Origin: Otatea glauca
Lineage: Eukaryota > Streptophyta > Magnoliopsida > Poales > Poaceae
Length of the DNA stretch: 64,000 nucleotides
Direction: 5' to 3'
Assembly (NCBI GenBank): GCA_036346275.1
Contig: CM070721.1
Coordinates: 3,980,452 to 4,044,451, forward strand
Shown here: positions 34,181 to 45,470 of the stretch, one piece after another
Layout: the number at the start of each line of letters is the position of its first letter
How positions within the stretch are numbered: position 1 is the stretch's first letter
Notes under the pieces: model-generated
The model's input: the letters and a program-made list of their open reading frames with translations, nothing else
Databases searched by the model: none
Told to the model about the DNA's origin: nothing
Made by a program: the position numbers and the translations under genes

Positions 34181-37100
34181 GAAAAACCCACACAACGTAC
34201 TTACAAACCCGAATGTTAGGAGTGATCACATTTTAACTCTGATCAGAGGTATACTGCTTTGCCCATAGCATTACTTGGCTTCTATTGTACAACTAGTACG
34301 CTTTCTTCGACGCACGACTAAGCTAAGGAAACAGAACCTTTAGCCAACCGTACTCTAATCTCTGCCATGCCCCCTCGCCTCACCAAAGGCATGTGGGTCG
34401 AGACTCCTCCCTCAATGTCTAGTCCTAGGGTGACTGCCTCCACCTGGCAGTCACTTTCTCACCTTTGGCAGAGACAGCTATTTGTTGGTTACTTAGTTCA
34501 GTTCGTCCCATACCAGGTCTACGGTCAGTATGGTTTGCGCCGCTTTTGAAGTAAGCGCCAGTTTGATTTTATCTTTAAATGATATCCTATATAGAGGAGC
34601 TCTGACTTTCATAATAACCCTACCTAGATTGTTCATACCTTTAACTCCATTACCCACCAATTAGCTCCATAACCCTAGCAGGGTTATGGTTTTATTACTG
34701 GACCTCTCTGGTCTAGCCTTATCAAAATCAAAATCACCCACAGGATCTACTTGATATGTTTTATTTTCTTTTATAAATTAATCTTTTGATTTGCATGCAA
34801 GAATTTCAAAACAATCCAATCCCAGAAAATCAGTTCATAAAACAAGGTCGAAGGGCGACTTGCCTGAGTGTGTGTGCTCACTGAGTTGTCCACAAGCAGG
34901 AGTGGTTCTAACTGCCCTCTGTTGTTATCAGGGAGATTTCCTAAGAAGAGCACAAAAAAAATTTAACATTCATAAATTCTCTAATTGGGTTTAATTTATA
35001 ATGTAGTTTTTTCATTGCGTATTTTACGTAATAATTTACTGAGGTGTGTTTGCATTTTGAATCAGTGACGTTTTACTTTTATAAGTTTAACCTGGGTGAA
35101 TGTTTGAAAAAAAATTAGATCAAAAAATTAATTCAAAGAAAAGAAAAGATAAAAACAAGAGAAAGAAAGAGAAATAAATTTAAATTTTCATCCTACTATT
35201 TTTGGCCCATTCTGGATTTTCTTTATTTTCGCAAGTCTTCTTTTTTTTCTCTCGACCTAGGTGGCCCATTCGGCCCGACCAGCCAGCCAACCAACCCGGC
35301 CTAGCCAATCCCCCTCCCCATATCCTACCCTAATCCCACCGACCCCACCCTGTCCCCTCTATCTCTCTTCCCTCCCAAATCGGTCGCCACCCCCTCATCT
35401 CTCTCTCCCTCTCCCTAGCATGCTCCACCCTCCCTTTGCCCCGAGTGCCGCCTCTCCCTTTTCTCCTCACCACCACGCCTCTCTCAACATCATTGCCGGC
35501 CTCCGGCCTCCTCCGCCGCCTCTCCATCTAATGCGTCGCCTCTCTCTCCTCACCCGAGCCCCCACCTTTCCCTGCCTCCCCCTCGGTAGATCCGGTGAAT
35601 CCACACCGGATCTCCAGGTTTTAGCCAGATCCGTGGGACTCCGGCCGTCCCCTTAGGCGCCAACAGCTCCTCAGGTGTTCCCAACCTAAGTGAACACTCC
35701 CTCTCTTCTCACTCTTCCTCCCCTCTACTCATCTTCTTTCTCCCCCTTTCTCTTTGCCCAAGTCGCTGACGCCCGGCTGGCCTCAAGTGGTGGGGGTCTG
35801 CATCCATGGGTCTGCATTCACGGGGGTGCGGTGGTCACCCTTGTCGGACACCACTTCTACCGCAGGCAAAGAGCTCGGCATCTACATGCAGCCGGCCACC
35901 ACCGCAACCCACCATAGTTCGCCTACGGCCCACCCTCCTCCCTGACTGTCTACAAGCTAAGTGCCTTACTCCCCCTCTCAATATTTTTCTTTTACTGGTC
36001 TAGATGGCCCCCTTTACTAAGGGTTTAACAATTATTTGCCGTATGCTGACCAATTTGTGGAGCTTGAGATGATACTGATAGAAATTTGTTAATGTTATGT
36101 ATGATGTTGTATACCAAAATACTTGCTATTGTGTTTGATTGTTGAAATGGAACTTAGAAGGTGTACTGCTTCTTTATAATACATACTCTTATGGGTTTAG
36201 GGTAGGATTCAGAAAAAGGTGGGCTCTCGATGTATTGTGATTTTTATATGTATAGACAATTTTGGGTACTGATTGTTGAATGACAAAATTCTCATGGTAT
36301 GCTATCTTTGGGCAGGGAATGTGCTTAGCCTTGTATAGAATGTAATCCCTTATAATAGATATATTGGACTTGCTAATGTGTAGGAGTCCATACTGGAATT
36401 TATGTGTACGAGACATTCCATAAGAAATTTATTATGATATGGCATTTTAGTTCTTGTGCTTTTGTTCGGAGGTGTTAGTATTTTGTTTAGACAATGATTA
36501 TAGACTGATAGATGTTATCATTTGTGAACTGAGCTAAGTATGTGCTTGGATATGTATATCACTTCGATCTTTATTAGCTTGTGAATGAGACCTAAATACT
36601 GCCTTAAATAAGTATATGATCCATGCCATTATAGTGGTCATGGGGTTCTGGGTGGGTTCTTAAGGCTATGTTATTACCATATCGACATTATAACATATCT
36701 GATTTACAGCCTTGCTCAGATTAAAGTTGAACATTTTTACATTTTCATGATGATTTAAATGCATATAATATATGAGGTCATTATTGTTTCTACTAAATGA
36801 TAAAAAGGAAAATATGTTCATGTTAAGGGCTGGCACCTTACTTGTAGGGACAACCGGAAGGAAAAAGATGGGGGAGAGAGATGTGAGACAAGTGGCTGCT
36901 GACGACCTCTTCTTCTTCCTTGGACCTACTTCTTCTCCTTTTAGCAAAGAAAGTCAAGGGAGGACAGTTGTTGCTCTCATGGATGGTTCTAGGTGAGGTA
37001 GTAAGTCTCTCATGTGTACTATTTTGACTTACATTTATACTGTTGATTTTACCACTTTGAGTAGGTTGAAACCATGCTTTGCTACAGAAGAAAACCAGGG

Positions 37101-37579
37101 GCTGGGGTGCTAGGTGGAGTGCATGCAGTTCTTGTCCCTTCCACCTGGCCATCAAGATGGACAGAGGCGAATAGCAGTTAGCTGGTGAGGGATGGGCAAA
37201 GTGAAGAGATGGTGGCAGTTGGCATAGGTGGTTGACTAGGTGTGAAGGTCGGTTCAGAGAACCGAATGCACAGCATTGATTTCCTTCCAAGACCTTTAGT
37301 GAATGTTTGAACTTATTTGTATGTGATCTATACTGTATTTTAAGGTGTATACTTGATGTGTGTGAATGTAAATCGAATCCTTGATAAATTGAATGGGTAC
37401 GAATGAGGTGATATTCTTGAGTATTGGCCAGTCTGGTTTATTTGCTGAATTTTTTGAGTGTTCGAGAGTATTAAATGTGCATACATATATCTTTGAGGTT
37501 GTGTGTAATTTGTTGAATGAAATCATATTATACATTACGGTTTGGTTTTAATTTGATAAGCTAATGAGAGAAAATTAGG
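34181..37579. repeat. Probable gypsy-type LTR remnants, no gene recognised
   Basis: The area has AT-rich flanks around a CT-rich block (35250-35950, with 'ggcccattcggcccg', CCCTCTCCC runs and 'gccgcc' words) of the same flavour as 3430-4310 and 47210-48200. Open frames in the CT-rich block and at 36772-36996 show no domain. I interpret it as decayed long-LTR sequence with low certainty. Confidence 0.3.
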
Positions 37580-39015
37580 ATAGATAAGCAGGGTTTTAGG
37601 GAAATGGATTTTTGGGTACGTTTTTACAGATGAGATCCAAAATTCTGGTCGGGTAAAAAGATTTGAAAAAATATCAAATGCTACAGTAATCTCGACAATT
37701 TCAGTGAGATTTCGCCAAATCTCGCTGAAATCTTGGCTAATTTGACCAGATTTTTACTTTTGAGGACCAGATTTGGCTCAATAACCCTTAAGAAAGTCAT
37801 CTTTGATGAAAATTTGTTGAAAATCCAAATTTTTGGGATATTTTATAATTTTGACAAAAATACTTTAGAATGTTTATAAAATTGTACAAGGTTGATGTTG
37901 CTTTGAAAATTTTATGTTACCATATTTAGCAGTCTAGGATCATACATAATTTTTTAAAAATAATTGAACTTCATTTGTTATATTTAAAAAATCAAAAACA
38001 GAATGAACATAACTGAGATAGTAACCTAGTCAGAATTTTATAAATTTGGTCGAGTGTGATCATGATCCAAAATTTGTATGAGGGCTTAATAATTGCTTCA
38101 TAGCCATTCTATAAAATTTTAAAAAAGTTAAACTTTTTTGTTTGCTCAATCAAAATCTACGGATGCATAGAACTTCAATTGTTATATTTAAAAAAAAACA
38201 GAAAGAACATAAATGGTACAATACCCTGTAAGAATTTTATAAATTTATGGGAGAGTGATATTGGTCCAAAATTTTTATGAGAGATTAAGCATTGCCTTAG
38301 AACCCTTATGTAAAAGTTTGAAAAATTCTAAAGCTTTTTTTATTGCTCAAAACAAATATATGTATGGATCATCAGGTTTTTATCATGATGTAGCACTGCC
38401 AGAAATTTTAAAAATTCATGAAGCTTGATCATTATCTGAAAAGTTTATGAAAATATTGATGATGCATCAGGACCATCCACAAAAAATTTGAAAATTTTCT
38501 AATGTGGTTTCAATCATTTTTCATTCAGTTGAAGTTTGTCGGTAAGGCTTTTATCAGGATAGTAGCATTGGCAGAATTTTTTAAAATTTCTAAGGTTGAC
38601 AATCATCTAAAAATTTTATGGCAACATTATTAATGCATCAAGACCATCGATTTTTTTCAAAATTTTATAATGTGGTTTGTTCCATTTTTCATTCGATTCA
38701 AATTTGTCGGTCAGCCTTTTATCATGATAGTACCACTGTTAGAATTTTTAAAAATTTCTCAAAATTGATCATCATCTTTAATTTTTAAGAGAACATTAGT
38801 AATGTGTCAGGACCATCCACAAAAAAAATCAAAGATTTTCAATGTGTTTTGCACCATTTTTGTGCTCAATTCAATTTTACCGAAATCTCGAGTGATCTCA
38901 GCAAAATCTAGGTTAAAATAAATTTGATTTTTGTATTTCGTCTGTCATTTATCCAAAATTCTAACGTCTTGATGAAATTTCGGATTTCGCCCAACCCAAG
39001 ATGTCAACAAAAACA
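37580..39015 (+). repeat. AT-rich degenerate-array repeat family, plus-strand copy
   Basis: The left part carries GAGATTTCGCCAAATCTCG and GGCTCAATAACCCTTAAGAAAG. The middle holds at least four diverged units with the wording ATCAGGATAGTAGCA, AGAATTTTTTAAAATTTCTAA, GATCATCATCT, ATTAATGCATCAAGACCATC. The right end is again GAAATTTCGG-rich. The same order is found inverted at 61240-62620. It is non-coding. Confidence 0.65.
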
Positions 39016-39640
39016 AGATTTCAAACCGCGCAATCAGGAAAAGTGTTCATTTCGCTCTGCGCACGTTCCTAGTCGCCGTTTGGGATGTTGGGACATGGTA
39101 CCTGCCTAACAAACGTGGCCTTCATTTCAAATAAAAACCAACCAAATCACTGACTCCTTCCAGAGAATCCTTCCGCTCGATGCGTGCCAACACCTTAGTA
39201 TACACAAACCGCGCCAGTTTACCATTTTGGTCGGTTCGGAACGTAGCAATTTTACTAGAATTTTGTAGATTTTTTTTAAAAAAAATGATGCTGACTAGTG
39301 CAATCAATCTACCGTATTGTTCAAAGTCTGGATAGTTAACAACGTGAGGCCCACAGTCCACAGGGTATGGGTAAAAATTCAGAAAATCATAGTGAAAAAT
39401 CCTCACAAATAATTCACTCTGATGGAAAGGACTATGATCGTCAGCAAAAATGATAAGGTGTCTCACCGCTAGGCTATCCTAGGCTGGCGCAGGAATTTCA
39501 TAAAAACAGTTCAATTCTCACAAAAGTCAAGAAGAATTCATGCGTTTCAAAAAAAAACCTTTATAAGAAAATTAAGCACATAAATCAACGAAACACATAA
39601 GCAATCGTTGAACGAAACGTTACGAGTAGAACTTGTTGAA
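39016..39640. other. Intergenic sequence, no gene recognised
   Basis: No supported coding region. The minus-strand open frame at 39122-39466 has no recognisable domain. A run of T/A at 39270-39287 and mixed AT-rich sequence follow. Confidence 0.25.
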
Positions 39641-39965
39641 TATATGATCCGAATTATTGATGGTGAAGGAAGAGCGAATTTATGGTAGCGGCAGGCCTTC
39701 TAGCGAAGATAATCAGCCGTTTAAATATGCTGCTGGAAATACGACGTTCCGCAAGAGTTGAGCTACTTCAGGAGTCTGAAGCTTCCGCCGTGCTTACCAA
39801 TTTCGTCTTTATCTTGGTGTATGAATTATTCTTTCTGATAAGGAAATTCCTATGCGTATAGCTCCATAGGCTCTCCCTCTATCCTCCTAGCTTCGGCTGT
39901 TCTGTAACTGTACTCATCTCTTTTAATGCATTGGCAGAGCTCTTGCCTTTTTTTCAAAAAGTATG
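39641..39965 (+). mobile_element. Possible 3' end of a LINE-type retroelement
   Basis: The sequence ends with CTCTTTTAATGCATTGGCAG, AGCTCTTGCC, a T-run and CAAAAAG. This resembles the 'gcagagctcttgcc' hairpin tails that I recall from 3' ends of grass LINEs. No reverse-transcriptase coding precedes it, so it would be a 5'-truncated copy. No target duplication was identified. Confidence 0.3.
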
Positions 39966-40585
39966 CTACTGGAAATCGGACATACCTTTTCAAAATTATT
40001 TCTTGTCGACTACCACTCATTTTATACTCCTTATATACCCTTGTCGCTATATGGGATTGAGTGGATAACTCATTGCAAAATGTAAAGTCCCTTACTTGTT
40101 AAACTCTTCTCATATAGTTATCATCCTCGGTTGTGCTCCCGTAGTATTTTTTCGTATGAGATTTCCATGTTAAAAAATCCCGTGGCTCTTGTTCTTTGTT
40201 TATCTTCGCCGTATGCTTCGTCGATTTCTAACGAATGGTATCAGACTCGCGTTTTTCAACCAATCAATATTAAAGTATGATCTTCTACCGCTTGACCGAG
40301 ACATGATGTGGCAAGTGGCAAGTGAAGATGAGGACAATATGGCACAGATGATGATGGTATGCTATGGACAGAAAGACGCCTACTCCACGGCCCCTTGATG
40401 AAGCAGAAAAAGGATTGCAAGACTATCAAATTCATCTTCGTTTGTCAAATAATATTGACCGCTGCTGCCTTCAAGTCAAGCTGAACAGATTTGCATGAAC
40501 AAAATATCTAACCAGCAAGATGCATCTAAAGCAAAAAGCTTTATTCGCACAAGTTGTCAGAAGAAGGATGGTTCCAGTTAAAACT
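39966..40585. other. Intergenic sequence, no gene recognised
   Basis: Nothing clearly coding. The phrase TGCTTCGTCGATTTCTAAC at about 40214 recurs at about 40619, a short direct repeat of unknown origin. Confidence 0.25.
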
Positions 40586-41275
40586 CTAGTTCTCTAGATC
40601 TTTATTATCTTCAGGATTTGCTTCGTCGATTTCTAACAGAAATATGTTGCGAAATCTGAAGTTTGCTTGTTGAATATAAAGAAGGCCGGCCCGTTTTCTT
40701 TTTCCTTTTGTGGCCCATTCGGGCTGAGAAATGGTTAAGGACAGCAGAGATGAGGACGGGTGGCGCCGAGCCTGGTGGCGGCCGGTGAGGAAGTTGGTGA
40801 GGCGCAAGAATCGCGGGGAACCGGTCCCCATGGCTCCGTGCCCTTCTTCCTCTATTTCTAGGGCCTGTGCCTCCTCTCCAAGAAGAAAAACAGAGATTTT
40901 CGCTTGCTCCTCATTCTTGATTTGTTCCTGATCTTTCTGTCTTGTCGGTGAGATTGATTGGTGTGGTTGCTGCCCTGGGTCTTTTGATCTGGTGCTAGCT
41001 TTGCCAAGGATCTTGGCTGGCCGGTGAGCTCCCCTGGTGTGGCTCTGTGCGCCAATTTGTGCTTGCTCCTGGGCACTTTGCATCTCGGTTCTGTGGTGGC
41101 TCTTATGATGTGAGGTGCTTGGTCTTGCACCTGCTTTTGTGCACCGAGCAACTCGGTTCTGTGGCTGCTCTTGTGCACTGAGGAGCTCGGACCTGGTGCT
41201 GAGGGATTGAATCAGAGTATTGGACCTAGAGGTTGATCTTGCGCGGTTCAATTTTGAGGCTCGTCTTTGCATTCG
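40586..41275 (-). other. Unrecognised 228-codon open frame over a degenerate repeat
   Basis: The minus-strand frame is long, but its composition (Gln, Ser, Arg and His rich, with recurring AQEQ and HRTE words) reflects a degenerate repeat visible in the DNA (GCAC...CTCGGTTCTGTGG...CTC, at least three times between 41070 and 41190). The plus strand shows the style of a plant 5' UTR or first exon (CT-rich, then GGTGAGGAAGTTGGTGAGG). I see no domain on either strand. It may be part of a retroelement leader or a displaced gene piece, and I would not call it a gene. Confidence 0.2.
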
Positions 41276-41840
41276 ATGTCACGTGTGCGAAAAAGGGCTT
41301 TGTATCTCCGTCTTCCAGGCTGACCATTTGGTGGCACAAACGGCGGCTATTGGATTTCTGAGACAGACACTATTCGTCGTGTCTTGCTCTGACTTCTGAA
41401 CAAGTTGTGAATAATTGTTCATTTGTGTATACTTCTGATTTGTTCTCACATTATTGTTGCCTGTGGATGATCGATGTTGATGATATTAGGTCAATTATGA
41501 ACTAAATTGTAGGAGTACTTCCTGTTATTGCTAGACAAGTATTGTTTACTGTTATTGAGCTAGTTTGCTACCTTCAGTTTGTCATTTATCTACTTTTGAA
41601 TGTTGGTAAAACTGCTGTTCATGATGCTATTCTGCTTATAGCTCACTGATCTGTTGCTTGCTTACCTTCTGGCCATACTGAATGTTATCTAAAACTTGAT
41701 CTGTTGAATGGTAAAATTGACTAGAAATACTTTATAGAGCATAATTAGGAAGTTAAGAATTCAAGGCTACATTTACTTAGTTAATTGTTTAGTTTAAGTG
41801 AGATAAACTTGACCCATGTGTAGAGGAGTTAGGAGCTACT

Positions 41841-41995
41841 CTCTAGCAGCTCTAGACTGAGTAGCGAGGAGACTAAAGATTTAATCTTAAGTAGTCCGAC
41901 ACCTAAGAGCACTGTCATCTCTAGCAGCCCTAGCCTGAGTAGCGAGGAGACTGAAGATTTAATCTTAAGTAGTCCGACACCTAAGAGCACTGTCA
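41841..41995 (+). repeat. Two-copy tandem repeat, 78-bp period
   Basis: The unit beginning CTCTAGCAGC and ending GAGCACTGTCA occurs at 41841-41918 and 41919-41995 with only a few differences. The low divergence means a fairly recent duplication. It is non-coding. Confidence 0.85.
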
Positions 41996-42053
41996 ATCAA
42001 ATATACATTAATTTGCTTAAGTAGAATCAAATATACATTAAATTGCTTTAGTA
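41995..42053 (+). repeat. Two-copy tandem repeat, 30-bp period
   Basis: AATCAAATATACATTAA followed by a TTGCTTAAGTAG-type tail occurs twice in a row directly after the 78-bp duplication. It suggests repeated slippage or break repair at one spot. Confidence 0.75.
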
Positions 42054-42372
42054 CACATGATTCAGTATATAATTGACATAAATTTTATGATATGCTTTTA
42101 TCTTTTTGATTATGTCAATTTTGCTATCTTTGAATCATGTAATTTTCATTATATTGTTATTTGAAATTAGTATTATATTCTTGCTCTTATTATTGCATAT
42201 TTTACAACAAAATATATACACCTGTACAGCCTACACGCAAATCCATTTGACCATTCACAGCCTGGGGAGCCGCTCCGCATGCTGTACACGACACTACCGA
42301 ATACCGATCCACTCTACAACTACGGTACATGGCGCTGAAGCTTATCTACGACTACATCCATCCATGGCTTCA

Positions 42373-42741
42373 TCAGGCATGGACGAACAAGGCGAAGAAG
42401 CCCCCAAGAGTGGTGGCCACGGCCAAGCCCCACACGACGGCTGCCACGGGCCACGGCATGAGGGCCGCGACCTTCCACGCGAACATGGCCGTGAGCAGCG
42501 TCGAGAGCGCCCATACCTCGCGCTTCAGCCGGTCCCTCTCCCGCGAGCCGGGCGCCGCGCGCTCGAAGGCGCGCAGGCAAGAGAACAAGAGAAGCAGAGA
42601 GGCGTACGCACCGACGACGAAGGCGACCGCGGCGGCGTCCCCTCTCGAGCGGTAGATGGCGAGGCCGGAGTTGACGGTGAGGATGCCGAAGCCTGCTCTG
42701 CTAATCCACGCTGACCTGCCGTCTGGATCCATCATATACAT
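42373..42741 (-). CDS. Small multi-span membrane protein, paralogue 2
   Basis: Intronless, 122 aa from the first ATG; a methionine at codon 4 (42732) is equally likely as the start. It aligns end to end with the product at 21804-22148: GFGILTVNSGLAIYRSRGD, AVAFVVGAYASLLLLF, a charged loop with RAFERAAPGSRERDRLK, then VWALSTLLTAMFAWKVAALM and a final hydrophobic segment ending FFALFVHA. Four hydrophobic segments imply an integral membrane protein. No catalytic motif is visible and the function is unknown to me. The conserved frame with strong GC bias against AT-rich flanks supports a real gene. It resembles the family I recall as DUF6490, unverified. Confidence 0.78.
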   Translation of the reverse strand: MYMMDPDGRSAWISRAGFGILTVNSGLAIYRSRGDAAAVAFVVGAYASLLLLFSCLRAFERAAPGSRERDRLKREVWALSTLLTAMFAWKVAALMPWPVAAVVWGLAVATTLGGFFALFVHA

Positions 42742-43121
42742 AAACCATGGCTAGTTAGCCTACTCTGCTCGGAACTGCGTGATGAAGATGTGCTTCCTGC
42801 GCTCGTATTTATTCGCCACGCACGAACTTAGTTTTGCCGACTTCTTTCTAGACTTGACGTGAATGGTCAGCCGGTCGCCGATGAACATCTGTCCGGATAA
42901 ACATTTGGAAGGCTCTGCATGCACGGCACGTAGTTCTCCGTATGACTATATAGTAAATTATATACAATTATCACCTGGTTTCCGCTGACCACCCGACAGA
43001 AAATATGTTGGATTGCATCTCTGGATATCTCTAGACTTCCGCTACTTAAAAAAGAGTCAGTGGCGGTTGTTTATCGGGCTCTCTTCGCTCCCTCTCGTTA
43101 GAATAGAGTTACAAGATAATT
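42742..43121. other. Upstream region of membrane-protein gene 2
   Basis: About 380 bp between the start codon of the minus-strand gene and the next repeat, presumably promoter and 5' UTR. TATTTATTCG-type AT stretches occur near 42800-42820, but I cannot assign a TATA box with confidence. Confidence 0.3.
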
Positions 43122-43795
43122 AACTGCGACGTGTCACGTCGTGATTATCGCTCCTCAGACGAGAAAACGTGCGATTGACGCTCCTCATACGAGAAAATCG
43201 AGGAAACACGCGAAACGGCTGAAAGGATACAAACATAATCGCTTTTTTCTCATTTATTCGGCGAGACGGTCGAAAGGATATAACGCATCTTTGTTTTTTT
43301 TTTTGCATCTATTCGAGTATCTGCGTTTTTTGCACTTATTCGGGGTCCTCTTACGAAGGGTCTGAGATTTCGCTGAAACGAAAGGTCCTCTTAGAAAAAA
43401 AAAGAACATGGCAAAAAGGACATAAATGTTTTTTTTCTTGTTTTCTGGAAAAGGATCTAAACGGGGTTTTCTCCCGAAAAAATGACTTAAACATAACGCT
43501 AAAAAACTAAAAAAATGATCTAAACGTAGTAGATTTTTTTCCATAAAAAGGACATAACCATGTTTTTTTAAAAAAAGGATTTAAACGTAATTTTGATTTT
43601 TCGAAAGACCCAAGCACAACGCTTAAAAACACAAAAAGGACATAAGCGTAATATATTATTTTCACAAAAGAAGGATCCGACCGTAATTTTTTCTCAAAAA
43701 GGACTTAAACATAATTTTTTTTTAAAAAAAGATCCGAACGTAAATTTTTTTCGCCGGCTCGGCTCGAGCCGCGAGCCAAGCCGGCGCTCTCCCGG
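43122..43795 (+). repeat. 'Phrase' repeat family, copy 2
   Basis: It starts GCGACGTGTCACGTCGTG, then two CGAGAAAA(c/t)CG units. At least seven units of AAAAGGA(c/t)(a/c)TAAAC(g/a)TAAT type with A/T spacers follow. It ends in a strong GC palindrome (GCCGGCTCGGCTCGAGCC, then CGAGCCAAGCCGGC, 43753-43786) and CTCCCGGCTCAAA. The module at 43604-43653 matches copy 1 (27025-27078) and copy 3. It is non-coding. Confidence 0.7.
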
Positions 43796-44944
43796 CTCAA
43801 ATCAATATGGTGGCCGGAAGTCTCCCAAATTTAATGGAGGTAGTACTTGCTATATGTGAAAAACAACAGCAAAAGTCTTTTGTCAAAAAAAAAAGTTAGC
43901 ATAGTCTAGAAATAAAACGCAACCAAACAACCTATCAACAAAGATATAAACTTTTTTTTCAAAAACTTGTAACAAAAATCTGAAAAAGCAATCTGTCAAT
44001 AAATAGATACAACATTCCTATTCTATAAAAAAAATAGAAAAAACATGAAAACTATACCGAGCTCATGGTGGAGTCGAGCACACAGAAACGCGACATGACT
44101 GAAGATGTTAGCTGAACAGACGGATCCCAATAATGTTGACTCGACATCCTACGATAATATGATAATTTTCTTTTGTCCGTAACAAAGTACGGATATTCAG
44201 CTACTCTTAGATCCTATTTATTTGAGTTTTTTCTTCGGTTAAAAACCAAAATCTAAACAAATGGGTGAACTTTTTAAGGGTGATTTGATTATTTGTCCCG
44301 TTAAATTGGTGGGACCTAATGATTTGTCTCACTATGTCACTCTGACATATGGCCAGGGACAAATCCGTGACTTGCGTAGCATGGTTGAATGGATTTATGG
44401 CTTTGTGATTGAGACACTCGCATCATGTCGGCATGTCCGTGTGATAAATGAAAACACAGCTTCCCCTGGAATAGGGTGGCGTCGTGATTACTATGGTGAC
44501 ATGGTGACGCGTGTTTTCTTTGTGTAATCATAATCCTCTCGTGGTGTCATTCTCTTTATTAGGTCTCGTTTGATTTAATATAAGTTATATAAATATTTTA
44601 ATATTTATACGACTATAAAATAAAAAAAAAAGAAAGCACCTCTCTTCTATAAAACTGAAGCTGTTACTTTCTTACCTAGAAGGCTAAAACTGTGATACTC
44701 ATATAGGAATTGGATTCCTCCGCTTTTCCTTTGCAATTTACCGCTTGCATCCATACGACCAGGTTCCGTGACTCGTACTCAGTCATGAACAAGTTACCGT
44801 GAACTCCGGGGACGATCGATATCATAGTCAAACGCCGCCAACGCACGCAAAGCCGAGGGCACGCAACCTAAACCGACGTCGTAAGCTCTACGTATCATGG
44901 TAACCTTCCTAATGTTTGAAGATTTCCTGAAAGGGACGCTGTCC
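43796..44944. other. Spacer between inverted phrase-repeat copies, no supported gene
   Basis: An 88-codon plus-strand frame at 44261-44527 is open but has no recognisable domain, and part of its complement is also open. The rest is AT-rich. The 1.1-kb spacer lies between copies 2 and 3 of the phrase repeat, which face each other. Confidence 0.25.
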
Positions 44945-45470
44945 ACATGTCGCTGGAGCCGGCTCGGCTCGCGGTGAAAAAAAAATACGGACAGATCCTT
45001 TTTTATTTACGTATAGGTCTTTTTTAAGAAAAAAAATTACAATCGGGTCTTTGTCCGGAAAAAAAATACAGATATGTCCTTTTTCCAAAAAAAAAGGAAT
45101 ATATATTACGCTTTGGTCCTTTATGTGTTTTTAAGGCTTGCGCTCGGGTCCTTTTTCACAAAATAAAAATTACGTATAGGTCCTTTTAATTTACGAATAA
45201 ATCCTTTTTCCCAAAAAAGAATATATATTACGCTTTGGTCCTTTATGCGTTTTCAAGGCTTGCGCTCGGGTCCTTTTTCATAAAACCAAAATTACGTTTA
45301 GATCCTTTTTCGCGGGAAAAAAACCCATTCGGATCCTTCTTCACAAAAAAAAACATACATTTTTCCCGTTTTCTTTACCATTACGTTTAAGCCTTTTTCC
45401 CGAAAAAAACCATCTTTCTCGTGTAAAAAGCAACGCCCGCGGCGTGGCACGCCGCATAAAGGTTGCTAAT
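44945..45470 (-). repeat. 'Phrase' repeat family, copy 3 (inverted)
   Basis: Read on the minus strand it starts GCGTGCCACGCCGCGGGCG with CACGAGAAA, as in copy 1. It then carries AAAGGA(c/t)C(c/t)AAACGTAAT-type units and ends CGCGAGCCGAGCCGGCTCC. A 122-bp segment is itself duplicated within the copy (units starting near 45097 and 45219), each containing the conserved module. Confidence 0.7.

Larger units (their letters stand above)
41276..42372. other. Intergenic sequence containing the tandem repeats
   Basis: AT-rich sequence downstream of the minus-strand membrane-protein gene 2. The final 150 bp or so may be its 3' UTR. Apart from the two tandem repeats listed separately, nothing was recognised. 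Confidence 0.3.

Noticed and set aside
44261..44527. 88-codon plus-strand open frame between the inverted phrase repeats
   Set aside because: No domain, no splice context, and the complementary strand is also open over much of it. Insufficient to call a gene.
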